DNA of 64,000 bases from Toxorhynchites rutilus septentrionalis. Taxonomy: Eukaryota > Arthropoda > Insecta > Diptera > Culicidae. Position 1 is the first letter of the stretch. Each line of letters starts with the position of its first letter. Positions 9,095 through 20,225 of the stretch are shown here, piece after piece. Below the pieces are notes generated by a model. The model saw only the letters and a list, made by a program, of their open reading frames with translations, did no database searches and was not told where the DNA came from. The position numbers were made by a program, and so were the translations under genes. The stretch spans positions 280,523,803-280,587,802 of the forward strand of contig NC_073745.1 in assembly GCF_029784135.1 (NCBI RefSeq). Direction: 5' to 3'.

Positions 9095-10987
9095 CAGTCA
9101 ACTCTCCCTAACTCGATATCCAAAGGGACCATCGAGTTAGGGAGGTATCGAGATACAGAACATTTTTTCCTAATCTTTTTTATGTCTTAAATTGTCATAT
9201 ATTAGGGTAAGTGTCCCAATTATGGTTTTTTGATTCATTCCCTTAAAGTGAAAAAACACCTTTCTCATATAAAAAAAAAAAAAATTTTCCAGAATCTTTC
9301 AGGAGGTGATAGACGGTTATATTTCACGAAAAAAATCCTTCTACGCATATGTTAGAATTTCAACGATGACAGACTTATAGAACTTTTTCTTTGTTTCGGA
9401 TTCTGTTGGCTCAAACTGACTCTACATTGAAAAGTATGCTACGTAATCCGATTTTGTTGCTTTCATTTGAAAGATGAGAAAATTTAGTACAGGATATAGT
9501 AGTGGAACATCTAAATTAGTGGATTAAAATAACATTTTTGAAGTGGAAAATTTAAAAGTTTTTTTTTATTTGTAATTATTAATTTTATCCTAATAATTCA
9601 TACTAAACTTGATTGTTTCTATCAATTAAATTAAAGCTCTCTAACCTCTCTACAATTTGTTCTTTGACGCCCAACTTCTATCTCTCTTAATTTCGCTGCA
9701 ATATCGATATAAACAATTCCTGATGAAGATTCAATCAAAATCTTCAAAAATCGCGATTTTTAATCCAGTGTACTTATAAAAGCCACTTAAATTTCACCTT
9801 AATGCTGAAAGGTTAATTTTTTTTCTTGAAATTATTCATATTTGAATTATAAAAAAAAACTTTTTTTTTCAAACTGTATACAATCGAGTCCTAAATTTTA
9901 CATAATCGAATCATATATAATCGAGTTTGTATATAATCGAGTCCGACTTGCACGAGGCACTAGGTTAACAAAGAAAATATTGATTAGGTATGTTACTCAA
10001 ACTGAATTGTAACGATCACGCAGGAACTGTTCAATCACAAAGAAATGTTTGAATAGTTTCACAGGAACATTTTCAGTTGATTTCAATATTCCGGACATAT
10101 TCTTCAGGTTTGATTTAACGTTCGAATTAACATCTCAATAGAACTACTATCTTCAGCGTTTTTCTCAGGTTTTTCAACACTTTCTAGTATATCGGAATCT
10201 GGCATCAGATCACAGCAAATCACGTTTTGGTCCTTTTTGCACTAATTATTAAAAGACATTGAGCAATCGAACGGTATTGTACCGTCGACATCGCTCACGA
10301 CACATTAATTATGCCAGCGGAATATCACTCCCGTCCATGTTGGTTGTGCTTTAAAGTTAGGATTTCCCAGTTTCTGGACAAATTCTTAAGCCATATCCCG
10401 AAGAATAGAAGAGGGGTAAATTATTTTGTCTAGCTTGACAAGACAAAAATTCATTGACCGCTCCAGCTTCTCGATTCTGACCAACCTTATATGCTTTTAG
10501 TCTAGATACAATTTTCCATTCCGATTCCATTTTTACTTTAGTTTGAGTAGTGTTGATACCGCACTTTGTGCAATACTGAAATTATTTGCAGCTTCAGACC
10601 CCTTCCGTCCATATTTTTCGACCTGCTCGATGATGCTCAAACCTTGCGCAATGATTAGCGTTTTGATTGTTCGCTTGAAAGGTTTCTCGTGGTTTTCCAT
10701 ACTTGAAAAGAAATTGTTTGATGACACGAACACTCCGTCTTCATTTTCAAGGGCAATTGAAATCTGAGGTAATAACGCACAAAAACATGTACGCGAAAAT
10801 CAATCGAGTTAGGGAGGTGAAAATCCATGGAAAAATGAATCAAAACACATCGAGTAAGAGAGGCATCGAGTTAGGGAGGTATCGTGTTATGGAGAGAAGA
10901 ATGCTTGTAAAATCGAAGGTGCCATGAAATCCATCGAGTTAGGGAAAATATCGAGATACAGAACATCGAGTTAGGGAGAGTTGACTG
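9095..10987 (-). mobile_element. pogo/Tigger-like DNA transposon, internally deleted
   Basis: The termini begin CAGTCAACTCTCCCTAACTC and match for about 23 bp in inverted orientation. TA dinucleotides flank both ends (9093-9094 and 10988-10989). Just inside each end are further copies of ATCGAGTTAGGGA and the shared string TATCGAGATACAGAACAT, a subterminal repeat pattern. The minus strand carries a relic of the N-terminal DNA-binding half of the transposase but no DDE catalytic core, so this copy is non-autonomous. The stretch 9200-9960 contains an extra fragment resembling the 3' end of the surrounding MITE (CGAGTCCGACTTG near 9940). Confidence 0.9.
10260..10700 (-). pseudogene. pogo/Tigger transposase N-terminal relic
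   Basis: From the ATG at 10700 on the minus strand the frame reads Met-Glu-Asn-His-Glu-Lys-Pro-Phe-Lys-Arg-Thr, then Ile-Ile-Glu-Gln-Val-Glu-Lys-Tyr-Gly-Arg-Lys, then Phe-Ser-Ile-Ala-Gln-Ser-Ala-Val-Ser-Thr. This is the psq/CENP-B N-terminal helix-turn-helix of Tigger-type transposases. The frame stops at 10533. Downstream, in shifted frames, Glu-Glu-Phe-Val-Gln-Lys-Leu-Gly-Asn-Pro-Asn-Phe-Lys-Ala (about 10390-10350) corresponds to the second CENP-B HTH. No Asp-Asp-Asp/Glu catalytic domain follows. It can bind DNA at most in principle; as it stands it is a broken relic within the 9095-10987 element. Confidence 0.8.
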
Positions 10988-11012
10988 TATATAAAATCGA
11001 GTCCGACCTGTA

Positions 11013-12470
11013 TAAGGTAACGCATAATACTAGCTCAGATAATTTAGAAACCATCCCAGTGAGAAAATTGGCTAAATTCCAACAATGCATCATCCCAATT
11101 ATGTCTGATTTCAAAAGCGACCAGATTTTATTGAAGCATAATTGGTTACGATTTGTATTATGTTGCCCCTTATAAACACGCACAAAAGTCAAGTGGTGTT
11201 CATCATCGAGCACCCCAAAAATCGCACTTTCAAAAAGCGTCGCTTACATCACCGGTACCCTCACCCGGTAACTTGCCTCAGCACCGCAAAGCTCTCGACG
11301 CGCATAATTTTACCAGCGCGCGCTACACTTGCGCATAAAATCCACCGCCCGCCACAACAGCCTACAAACCAAACGGAATCCCCAAAAAATGGCGGAACGT
11401 CACCCAAACCAAATACCAACTCCTCAGGCAAGAGAGGAAAAAAACCAACCCACCGATGTGCTCCAACGCGAGATACGAGCTCAATTTGAGGGCTCACAAC
11501 AATACTACTCGACTTGACTCGATACTATACGAAACATGATCGTAGCGCCACTACACGCAGCGCTGAGAACCACCACCGACTGATCGAGCGGCTGAAACGA
11601 CGGTGGCGGCGGTGGTGGAACGGCAAAAATTTAAACTTAACACACTTTTAAATTTCAATAGCAGGCCAGGGTTACCTTACATTGAAAAATAAAATTTATC
11701 CTCCTTCCCTGCCACCCTTCTCTCTCACTCTCTGGCGGCAAACAAGCACTGACAGTCGCTAGTCATCGTGGCGTAAGCACCCTGCTCCCAGTACCCCCAA
11801 CAACCCCCACGCCTTCGTATGAAAACGATAGATCGCACGCTGGCTGATCGGCGGCACCACGAATTGCGAGTCTAGCCGCCAGAAATCCAACCGAAGCCGG
11901 AGACGGAGAGTACGATTCGTGTGTTTTTTTTCTGCTGTTACTCTCCTCGGCGCAGAGAGATTCCGTGGTGGGTTCTGCTGGGTGGTCGGGTGAGGTACGT
12001 AATAGGGGTGAAATGCTTCACGATGACAGCAGTAGTAGTAGTAGTAGTGATATGGTGGTGATATTGACAGACGCTGGCTTGCATATGACGAGGGGGACGG
12101 AGACGGTTGTTCGGAAACTATGCACGCGCAATCGGGTGGTGGTGACTGGGAGGTAGTGTGTGGTGAATGGCGGCCATTCGGTTGGTGAAATTTCAAGTTT
12201 AATGCGGCTGGTATTGGCATTGAGGCACTTTGGGCGAAAATTCAATCAAATTCCTTTCGCAATCGTTGGTAAAGTTTTGTGTGAGAGAAACGGAGAGAGG
12301 GAGAAAAATCGAAGACCTTCAAAACTAGCTTGGAAACTTTTGAAGCGCTCGAATGATTTTTTGGGGTTTCTACACTCCCCGTTTAGAATCACTTTTGCCA
12401 AAATAGGAGTAGGTTACCAATATGATCATGAGTGCAAATTTCCGCTTAATCACTATGTTGAACATTAATT
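11013..12470. other. GC-richer block, possible promoter or UTR region
   Basis: From about 11180 to 12330 the sequence is noticeably less AT-rich and contains short trinucleotide runs ((AGT)n at 12030-12048, GGC-rich runs near 11600). Open frames exist on both strands but are low in complexity (Pro/Ser/Tyr-rich) and match no family I recognise. A regulatory or untranslated-exon role is possible but unsupported. Confidence 0.3.
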
Positions 12471-13623
12471 GGATAATTTTTTAGGAACGCACCTACTGTT
12501 GTGATTGTGCCTCTCATTCAGTGATCGGAAACTATTTGTCGGCCTCTTGTTCCATATAATAAAATTCAAATTTGTGTTCACAGATAAACTCGGGAAAAAA
12601 TATGATTTGACAAAGTTGCGGTCATAAGCTTGCGAAAAGGTGTACATAATTCTGAGTTCTTGTTGCTGTTTTGGCCGGTACATGATAGCTATCATCACAG
12701 CATCATAGAGCGATACTATGAGCGGAACAGATTTCAATTCATTCCTGAAACATAATCGAAAATGTAGGGAAACAGAACATTTGAAATCTTAATCGAAAAA
12801 AATTGCTTCAAAAAGGAATCCCAACTGAAAAATCCGAGAATTACATATCATACATACAACATGTAATACCGTTCTGAATCATATTTCGGACAACATCATA
12901 TTTCAGACACTTTGTTCTAATATCTTGAAATGCTTAGTGCACTGATGATATAACTATTAAATTAATATCACAATTGCTTCTTTAGAGTAATCCCTTGGTT
13001 TCTCTATCATTTCACATGAGAACTACATTTAAATTATAACATAATCGACAGAAATCTTACAACATTATCGTTTGTGTTTGACGTTTGCTTAGCGTGAGAA
13101 CGTAGAATTTACCCGTTCATAAATACTTAAATTTCTCCCTTGTTTCATCAGTTCTCATCATTGTTACCAGTTTACTGTGATTGCTTGGTAAGTGTTTCGC
13201 AGTTGACTATAAAATATAATCAAGTGTAATGTAATTTTCGTCCAAAAAATTACAAAATAAAGTGTTCGAAATTTAAATTCAATCTGTCCGAAATTTGAAG
13301 TTTGAAAAGCATTTTATTATATGATTTTTTTTTATGTTTTCAATCGAATAGGTACCAAAGTAGAAAGCTTAAAAGCATATTGAACTAATTTATTGAAAAT
13401 ATGAACCAAATAATACCTGTGCATAAAGTTTAGATCTGTTCATATATCATATGCCTTAAGCGTCCGAAATATGAAACGATACAATTTTATGTAATCAAAA
13501 GTTCATTCAGTACCATAAGTTCATTCAGTGATAATTTTTGAAACATGGATAAACACACAGGGCTGGATTACCAGGACAAAGTTCACTAATGTATCTAGTC
13601 TCTTTTCTAAGCTTTAGCGTTTT
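12471..13623. other. Unassigned AT-rich sequence
   Basis: No gene recognised. Phrases such as 'CATATTTCGGACA' and 'TCCGAAATTTGAAG' around 12880-13300 recall the TTCCGAAC-containing repeats elsewhere but do not align well. Confidence 0.35.
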
Positions 13624-14330
13624 TCAATACACGCATTTTCTCTTGGGGGATTCCTTCTTTCCTGTTTCATCAATTGGTTTAGGGTAGTGTTGTTTACATT
13701 TGAAATGATTACCTTCATCATTCAACTTTTGCAAGATCTCTGGACCAAGCTCCTTCATCAAATCTTCTCTAAACTCTGTTTTAAACGTTTTCTTAGTAAA
13801 TCCAGCGTTCAAGTATTTAGCCATGATAATTGCGTTTGACATCGTCATATCCAGAAGAATGAAGAAGAAACGTTTCTGCCATTTCATATTTCTTCTTAGG
13901 AGACATGAATAGGAAGACATCTGATTGGACTTATCCACTTCACCCCTAAAACGATTGTGGTCAGCAACGCACTCTGGCTTAACCTTTTTGATTCCTCTTC
14001 GAGTAGTTGTAGTAACCAAACTATGGTCATGTTTAGAGGAAATCATCAGAACATCACGCTTATCTTTCCATTTTCAGACAAGTACTGGTTTGTGTCATCT
14101 CCAAACGCATTCGCCCTTCTTCAGTTTAGTTGAAGTGACAATTTTTGGATTGTTCTTTCGATTTGCTCGGAGTGTTCCAATGACCAAGGTTTTTTCTTCA
14201 AACAAATCCAAAGTTAGCTGAACGGAATTGTAGAAATTATCCATGCCATGTAAATGTCCTGTAAATGTCCTTCTCCCAAGTAATCTCGTACCAACGCCTT
14301 TACAATTGCAGCAGGTTTACATATCTTTTG
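13624..14330 (-). pseudogene. piggyBac-like transposase relic
   Basis: The minus strand reads Lys-Trp-Lys-Asp-Lys-Arg-Asp-Val-Leu-Met-Ile-Ser-Ser-Lys-His-Asp, then Pro-Glu-Cys-Val-Ala-Asp-His-Asn...Gly-Glu-Val-Asp-Lys-Ser-Asn-Gln, then Lys-Trp-Gln-Lys-Arg-Phe-Phe-Phe-Ile-Leu-Leu-Asp. These are the conserved central and C-terminal blocks of piggyBac transposases; the Asp in 'GEVDKSNQ' is at the position of the third catalytic Asp. Upstream pieces in other frames (Gly-Thr-Leu-Arg-Ala-Asn-Arg-Lys-Asn-Asn-Pro-Lys; Met-Asp-Asn-Phe-Tyr-Asn-Ser-Val) continue the match to about 14330. The N-terminal half, the Cys-rich C-terminal finger and the TTAA-flanked ends are absent. Inactive. Confidence 0.9.
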
Positions 14331-14419
14331 AGCTAATGAATGTGGCAAACTATACGAAAAGCTTTCATATGCCTTCATTTAAAGGTGTCTCCTGTTTCGC
14401 TCGCTCATATTGGCATTTA

Positions 14420-14687
14420 ATGACGGCGCCAGTGGTTGTGTGGTTAGCGTAACAGCCTCACAATCCGATCGGCCTGGGTTCAATCCCAGCTGGCGTCGTT
14501 GGAATTTTCTGAGGCGAAAAATCTCTGGTTACGTCTTCCTTCGGAGGGGAAGCAAAAGAAGTTGGCCCGGCTCATGAGTTGTTGAGTCTGATAGGTAGGA
14601 ACAGGTGGAGTCGCCTCCCTGATGTCGGTGATTGGCACTGAAGTGGCGGAAATAGGCCGACGAAAAATAAGCGAATTTAAAAAACAA
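14420..14687 (+). mobile_element. Full-length tRNA-headed SINE with 13-bp duplication
   Basis: The perfect 13-bp repeat ATATTGGCATTTA flanks the element (14407-14419 and 14688-14700). The head contains a tRNA-like A-box region (AGTGGTTGTGTGGTTAGCG) and a B-box (GGTTCAATCCC, near 14477), the internal RNA polymerase III promoter. A tRNA-unrelated body and an A-rich tail follow. It is not a tRNA gene: the acceptor stem and cloverleaf do not close cleanly and a SINE body follows. It is one of five distinct SINE-like families in this window. Confidence 0.9.
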
Positions 14688-14700
14688 ATATTGGCATTTA

Positions 14701-17144
14701 CACATTAGTTATGTGTTATGTGTCCAAATCAGAAAACAGGTGACGTTTTTTTCAAAAATAGTTATTGACGTTAATAATTATTTTAGCTCTGAACGGATTT
14801 TGATAGTTTGCATTTCAATTTCTACTATCTATTTTTTTCGGTACGTTATATATTATGATTCCCTAACCTATAAATGATTGGTGTAAACGAAAATTGGAAA
14901 AATACATATTTTCCTATCGTATATCCGTTGCCGAGGTACAATATTTAAATATCACTGCTAATCAGATGAGCGCAAATCGATCGCTCGAAATGCAAATGCA
15001 ACATTCGTTCTACCGAACAGTGTGGATATTGCAGTCTAAGCTCCACCGTATTCTATTAATTGGGTAGAAACAAGTCATTCGCGATTTCAAATTACAGTCT
15101 CCACAATTCATCAGTCATCTAGCTAGCGACCAGAAGTAGCGAGGATTTCAAAATGACCACTCTGAAGGCCGAATGCTTGATTTATTTTTCCAAAATGATT
15201 TTTTCAAGGCTAGAGGCGAATGAACTAATGAATTCTAAAACCTTATTCAAAATATCACCACCATCAGCATCATCATTCAAGTCGTCTCGCTCCATCCATC
15301 AGACAAGTCTTTCTCAATGCTAATGCACACATAGCGGTTTTGCTCGATTCTAAGGAAGAATTAAAGATAAATATTGCACAGTATGGTGCAATTTTTTTTC
15401 GATAGGGGCACCGCGTCGATTCGCATGCCGTCTGATGAAGAGTGACTCTGTATTTCAACTTCACATCATATTTGAATCTGTAATGGGGTGTAAGTTTAAA
15501 AGTTGTAATTTTTTTCAATCGATCATACAATTTTCGTGATTTTGATTATTGCTTCCGGGTTAAATGTAAAGTATTTTTCTGCGTTGAGAGTTGTGCGGTA
15601 AAGATGTAATTTTCCTGAGAGATACTGGAAAACTGATTGTATATTCAGAAAGATCAGTATTTCAGTTTCACTGCTCTAGATAGCGAGCAATCGACAGTAC
15701 ATGTTAATGCTTAGGATGAATTTGACAATTTACTTAAATTGCTTCGCGAGACGATCGGGCTCATAACTCAGTGAAAACATTTTATTTATTCCATTGCTAT
15801 TAAATATTCGTATCGAAGAGTTTCTCGCCGGCAATGATGTCATCACCCTTCTTTACTATGTTTTTTTGCGGTTCGCGACACCATGGCTAATGCTTGTTTG
15901 TGGCCCCTACGCAAAAAAGTTGAGTACCGCTACTCTAGCATATATATTATACAAATGATATACACGTATTGGGGAGTACAACATTTTCTGTTATTTTCTG
16001 GCTCATTAAATCGGGATACCATAACATGCGCTAATAATTAACTTTGGGTGTAGAAACGGCTGTAAACATGTGGTTTCTCAATGCACAAGAAACTAACAAT
16101 ATTATTTCTTATAAAAACATTCACTTGTAGGATAACGGCTCGCTATGTATTAATTTAAAAGAGGTTCGGCCTTCGGAAACGTATGATGCACCCAGATTTT
16201 TTTACGCGGGAGATAGGTAGGTACCTCGTAAAAAATCGTGTTAATTGGAAAATCGGCAGAAAAATAAAAAATCAGATCACCCAAAACCCATGTAAGAATC
16301 GTAATAGGGTGCGGCACTAATGTCCGTTATAAGTAATATGCTCTGAGGGAGCATGTGGGAGAGATTTGAGCTGAGGGAGAGAGGGTGATATTACTCATGT
16401 TTTTTACCACGTTAATTGGAAAATCCGTGTAAAACTCGTCAAAAACATGGGGGTGTTGTATGTGGCAAATTTCGGGCAATGGATTATTTCTAGAGCTCAG
16501 AAACGCGATTTGAGCGTTTATCAAGTACATATGCGACGATTCAGGTTTATTTTTTTAAATATTAAAACATCACATTAACTCATTTGAAGAGAAAGGCGTT
16601 GCAGGAATCAAAACAATACTTTCAGTATACTATCGAAGATCTCCCAATGCATGGATGAACCGGCAACTATTTTGTGAATGACTCAATTGCGCACTATTGT
16701 GGGGATGAAATTTCCTCTGATAATAGATTGATAAAGGTTTTTTTTATACCGCCGAATACTCAATGAATCAGAAAAAAATTCAAATAAACAACTAATCTAA
16801 CGTGGAAAACTAGAAGTAACAATCATGATAAGTTCAAAAATAATGCACAAGGCGCTGAAAAAAAGCTAGGAAAGATGTAGTACCTTGCCTATTTGAGTTC
16901 TGCCAGCACAATTAATCCATAAACACGTAAAGATGTCATCTGAGGAACGTAATTCTGAGATATGTGATCTATTCACATCAACAGGAGCCAATTCACATAC
17001 AAAGACAGTCAAAAATTCTTGTTTTGTAATTAAATGTTCTGCCCAGTTTTTTTTATTAGCCCATACACTGCTATTTAATAACAATACAAGAAATCACTAT
17101 GAGAGAAGCTCTCATTTGTTGTGTTACGTGCTTCGTCTTGAATG
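14701..17144. other. Unassigned AT-rich sequence
   Basis: I recognise no gene. At about 15960-16050 a block (CACATTTTC/ACATTTTCTGTTATT..., TTTGGGTGTAGAA) is shared with 32515-32630, so a dispersed repeat is present. Near 16200-16440 a short sequence mentions TTTACGCGGG and GTTAATTGGAAAATC twice, a probable MITE remnant without clear ends. Confidence 0.4.
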
Positions 17145-17393
17145 GCACTAGCATCCCCAAAGAAACTTTTGCCGGCTCGACCAAGGTATTAACTTGGGTA
17201 ATTTATAAATACTTAGTTGAAATTGCAAATACCAAATAACATCCCTTGAGGGTATTCTGAGCACTAGAAAACTCATATACCAGTGCAACTCGGGAGAAAC
17301 TTCTTTAACGAAAAATCCTCCGGCCAGAAAGGGAATCAAACCCGAACCTCCTAAATGACAATGTGTGACACTAATCACTTGACCACGGGAGCT
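17145..17393 (-). mobile_element. tRNA-headed SINE, minus strand
   Basis: Read on the minus strand the element starts AAGCTCCCGTGGTCAAGTGA and carries a B-box-like GGTTTGATTCC. The same head and body order (GCTCCCGTGG, GGTT-GATTCC, GATTTTTC, GTTGCACT or CTTGCACT, GTGTTAT or TGTTATT, GTGCCATT) is found on the plus strand at 47191-47420. It is a diverged copy, and I find no convincing target duplication. Confidence 0.75.
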
Positions 17394-17656
17394 TATTACG
17401 CACTGATGTGAATAATAATATACCGTTCATATAAACAAACATATTGGAGAAGAAAAAACTATAACTTCTTAAATGTTCTTCTCTGTAATTTCACTTTGGT
17501 ATTTTACATAACAATGGTAATGATGCATTCTCGACTTAACACTTTCGTCGCCCAGAGCGAATCGGTCGAGTTTCTTGCGGGGCCCAAATTTAACTCTTGG
17601 TGCGCTAGAGAAATAAGCGGGCAACGATTCTAGTGAATTCGGGTTCGATTCAGGAC

Positions 17657-17804
17657 CTCGTGGAGGCGATCTAGCATAGTGGTAACATTCATACCTCTCA
17701 CGCAGAGATCACGAGTTCAATTCTCACTCCCGACATTCTTCCAAAAATGGAAGTAAAAGTGACGTGAAATGTGTTGAAAGTCACTATAATAGAGAAAAAA
17801 AAAA
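17657..17804 (+). mobile_element. Short tRNA-headed SINE with 10-bp duplication
   Basis: GATTCAGGAC flanks the element on both sides (17647-17656 and 17805-17814). The A-box TAGCATAGTGG matches the pol III consensus, and GAGTTCAATTCTC lies at the B-box position. A 3' half, ACATTCTTCCAAAAATGGAA...GTTGAAAGTCACTATAATA, and an A-run follow. A 5'-truncated copy of the same family lies at about 47055-47160. At about 148 bp it is near full length. Confidence 0.88.
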
Positions 17805-17814
17805 GATTCAGGAC

Positions 17815-18937
17815 TACTTTTCTGTTGAATCCGAATGAAATCAACCGACTGCTGAGTAGAAAACTTATAAAAATAATGTTTCAGCCAGTTATACAGTGTT
17901 ACCAATGATAATAGAAAAAGAAATTCAACGGAACGTACTTGCTCTATATACTATATTCGATGATGATGAAGAACTAGAATTTTAGTAGAGGATATGACAT
18001 ACTCTGTTCAATCAATTGCGAAGATTCTGTGAATATATTATACCAAGAACATATGTTTTTGGTATGTGGGAAAATAATCGTCACAAACTATATCACATTT
18101 GGCAACTCCGACTATTCACGTGATTTCATTGTTCTTTGCGCTTGGTATAGAAAAAGCTAAAAGAAGAAGCAAGTTGCATGTTTGTTTTTTCTGAGATTGA
18201 AAATAATAATTACGCAACTCGGATAGGCCTCTGTGCAAAAAGTTTTTTTCTTAGACGCCCATCCTCAAAATGGTTATCGGACGGCGTAGAAGTAAATCCA
18301 AAAGCGAGGGAAGTAGAGACGACGAAATAGTGCGTAGCGATAGAAGAATAGTTTCGAGTTTCGAGTTATCTCATCGTGTTCCGATTCGGATATTCAGGAA
18401 ATATAAGCAAGTAAAGACCTGGACGATATGTTAGAACTTACTATAGACGACAAAAAAATATAAAAGTTTTTAATATTATTTTTGAGAATGATTTTTAACA
18501 GTACATTCAAAATGTGATTTTTCTCAAATTGATTTTCCAATAACTTTGTCTAACCAGACATCTGGTTTTTGAGTTACAATTTTTTGAAAGAAAGATCAAT
18601 CATTTTAATTACGGCCTTTAAAAAAATCAGTGTAATTTAAATTGGTCATATAATAATGAAAATTGTAATTTAGATAGTTTTGTACCAAGTTCCGAAAAAG
18701 TCGTAGAGATTCGGGTCAACAGCTGTACAAGAGTTGTATGAATAAAAGTAATTGACCATTTTGAATTTGGTTTTTTCATGATCTAATGTGTTACTAGTCA
18801 ATTTCAGATCAAAATGTTAACGGGGTTAGTATTATGATAAATTACAAAACATTTGGAAACACGTGGGTTAATACAATACGTAGCGATAATGTTTTTCAAG
18901 ATAACTTCTAAACATATAGTTTTACCATAATGATGTA
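17815..18937. other. Unassigned AT-rich sequence
   Basis: No gene or clear repeat recognised between the SINE and the mariner. Confidence 0.4.
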
Positions 18938-20117
18938 TTAGGCTGTCAAAAAAGTCCTGCGGTATTTTTTTTGAATTTTCATTTGTTCATAAAATTAGTT
19001 ACAATCATCTGTTTTAAGTCAAGATTTAAGTTTTAAGTTTTAAGACTTGTTCCCAACGAGATGCCAACTCCATAATACCCCTGTTACAGAAGCTCGCTTC
19101 CTTATTGGCAAAAAACTCGGACTATACGGCGGATGCAAAAGAACCTCCCATCCGAGCTCCCGGAGCTTCTGGCGCGTCACCAAAGAAGTGTGTGGCCTGG
19201 CGTTGTCCTGATGGAAGACAATGCGGCCTCTGTTTATCAAAGATGGCCTCTTCTTCATGAGTGCTACCTTCAAGCGGTCCAGTTGTTGGCAGTACAGGTC
19301 CGAATTGAGCGTTTGGCCATAGGGAAGCAGCTCATAATAGATTATTCCATGACAATCCCACCAAACACACAGCAGAACCTTCCTGGCCGTTAATGAGGGC
19401 TTGGCCACCGTCTGAGCCGCTTCAGCGGGCTTCGACCACGACCGTTTGCGCTTCACGTTGTCGTAAGTGACCCACTTTTCATCGCCAGTCACCATCCGCT
19501 TCAGAAACGGGTCGATTTTGTTGCGATTCAACAGCGATTCACATGCGTCGATACGGTCAAAGATGTTTTTTTTTGCGTCAACGTGTGTGGCACCCATACA
19601 TCGAGCTTCTTTGTGAATCCAAGCTTCTTCAAATGGTTAATAACGGTTTGATGACTTATCCCCAGCTCTTGGCCGATGCTACGGCTGCTACTATGCCGGT
19701 CTTTCTCGGCTAATTCAGCGATTTTGTCGCAATTTTCGACGACAGGCCTTCCGGAGCGTGGCGCATCTTCGACGACCTCTACACCAGAACGAAAACGTTG
19801 AAACCATCGTTATGCGGTGGAAATGGAAACTGTATGGGGTCCATAAACTGCACAAATTTTATTGGCAGCTTGAGATGCATTTTTGCCTTTGTCATAGTAG
19901 TACTGTAAAATATGTCGGATTTTCTCTTTATTTTGTTCCATATTTGCGACACTATAACTCACGAACGACTTAACCAAATAAAACACTGTCAAGGACTAGC
20001 GCGCAAAAATACCTTTCCAACAAGCTATAGTATGACTCGATACAATGAATACAACTAGAACTACGCGCTTACAACGACACCTCGCGGAAATACCGCAGGA
20101 CTTTTTTGACAGCCTAA
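18938..20117 (-). mobile_element. mariner element with 30-bp perfect TIR
   Basis: The ends begin TTAGGCTGTCAAAAAAGTCC and are identical for 30 bp in inverted orientation (18938-18967 and 20088-20117). TA flanks both sides (18936-18937 and 20118-20119). It contains a minus-strand transposase pseudogene. Perfect termini with a broken gene suggest a fairly young copy that may have been mobilised in trans. Confidence 0.96.
19040..19941 (-). pseudogene. mariner transposase pseudogene, lacks third catalytic Asp
   Basis: The start at 19941 (Met-Glu-Gln-Asn-Lys) gives a typical N-terminal HTH region. A TAA at about 19810 replaces the expected Gln before Arg-Trp-Phe-Gln-Arg-Phe. The frame shifts in a nine-A run near 19570. 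Val-Thr-Gly-Asp-Glu-Lys-Trp (19471-19495) and His-Gln-Asp-Asn-Ala-Arg-Pro-His (19189-19212) carry the first two catalytic Asp residues. Just after Pro-Pro-Tyr-Ser-Pro (about 19120) a deletion joins directly to the C-terminal Phe-Phe-Ala-Asn-Lys-Glu-Ala-Ser-Phe block in another frame, removing the third catalytic Asp. Compared with the 5.1-6.1 kb copy it shares long stretches (LTARKVLLCVWWD, VTRQKLRELGW) but belongs to a separate subfamily with different termini. Confidence 0.95.
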
Positions 20118-20225
20118 TATTTGGAAAAGTTGTTGAAAATTAGAATCAAATTCATAAAATTCCACGAACATGGCGGTTTAATACGACAAACATATTTGAA
20201 GAACCTATTTACTATAAAAAAGGCA

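Larger units (their letters stand above)
8904..11010. mobile_element. MITE split by a pogo-like insertion
   Basis: The left end CAGGTCGGACTCGATTATAT follows TA (8902-8903). The right end is the inverse, AATCGAGTCCGACCTG, before TA (11011-11012). The MITE body is only 8904-9092 plus 10988-11010; the middle is the pogo-like element. A second copy at about 27825-27981 has the same body (ACACAATTGAATCTCAAGAAAAC..., TGTCAAACATTAATA, GTGAAATTGCGA) running directly into TATATATAATCGAGTCC, which shows the uninterrupted form. No coding capacity. Confidence 0.93.

Noticed and set aside
11759..12220. 153-residue minus-strand frame in the GC-richer block
   Set aside because: Low-complexity Pro/Ser/Tyr composition, overlapping frames on the other strand and no family resemblance. 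The GC bias alone explains the lack of stops.
14430..14500. Possible tRNA gene
   Set aside because: A- and B-boxes are present, but a SINE body, an A-rich tail and 13-bp target duplications show it is a retroposon.
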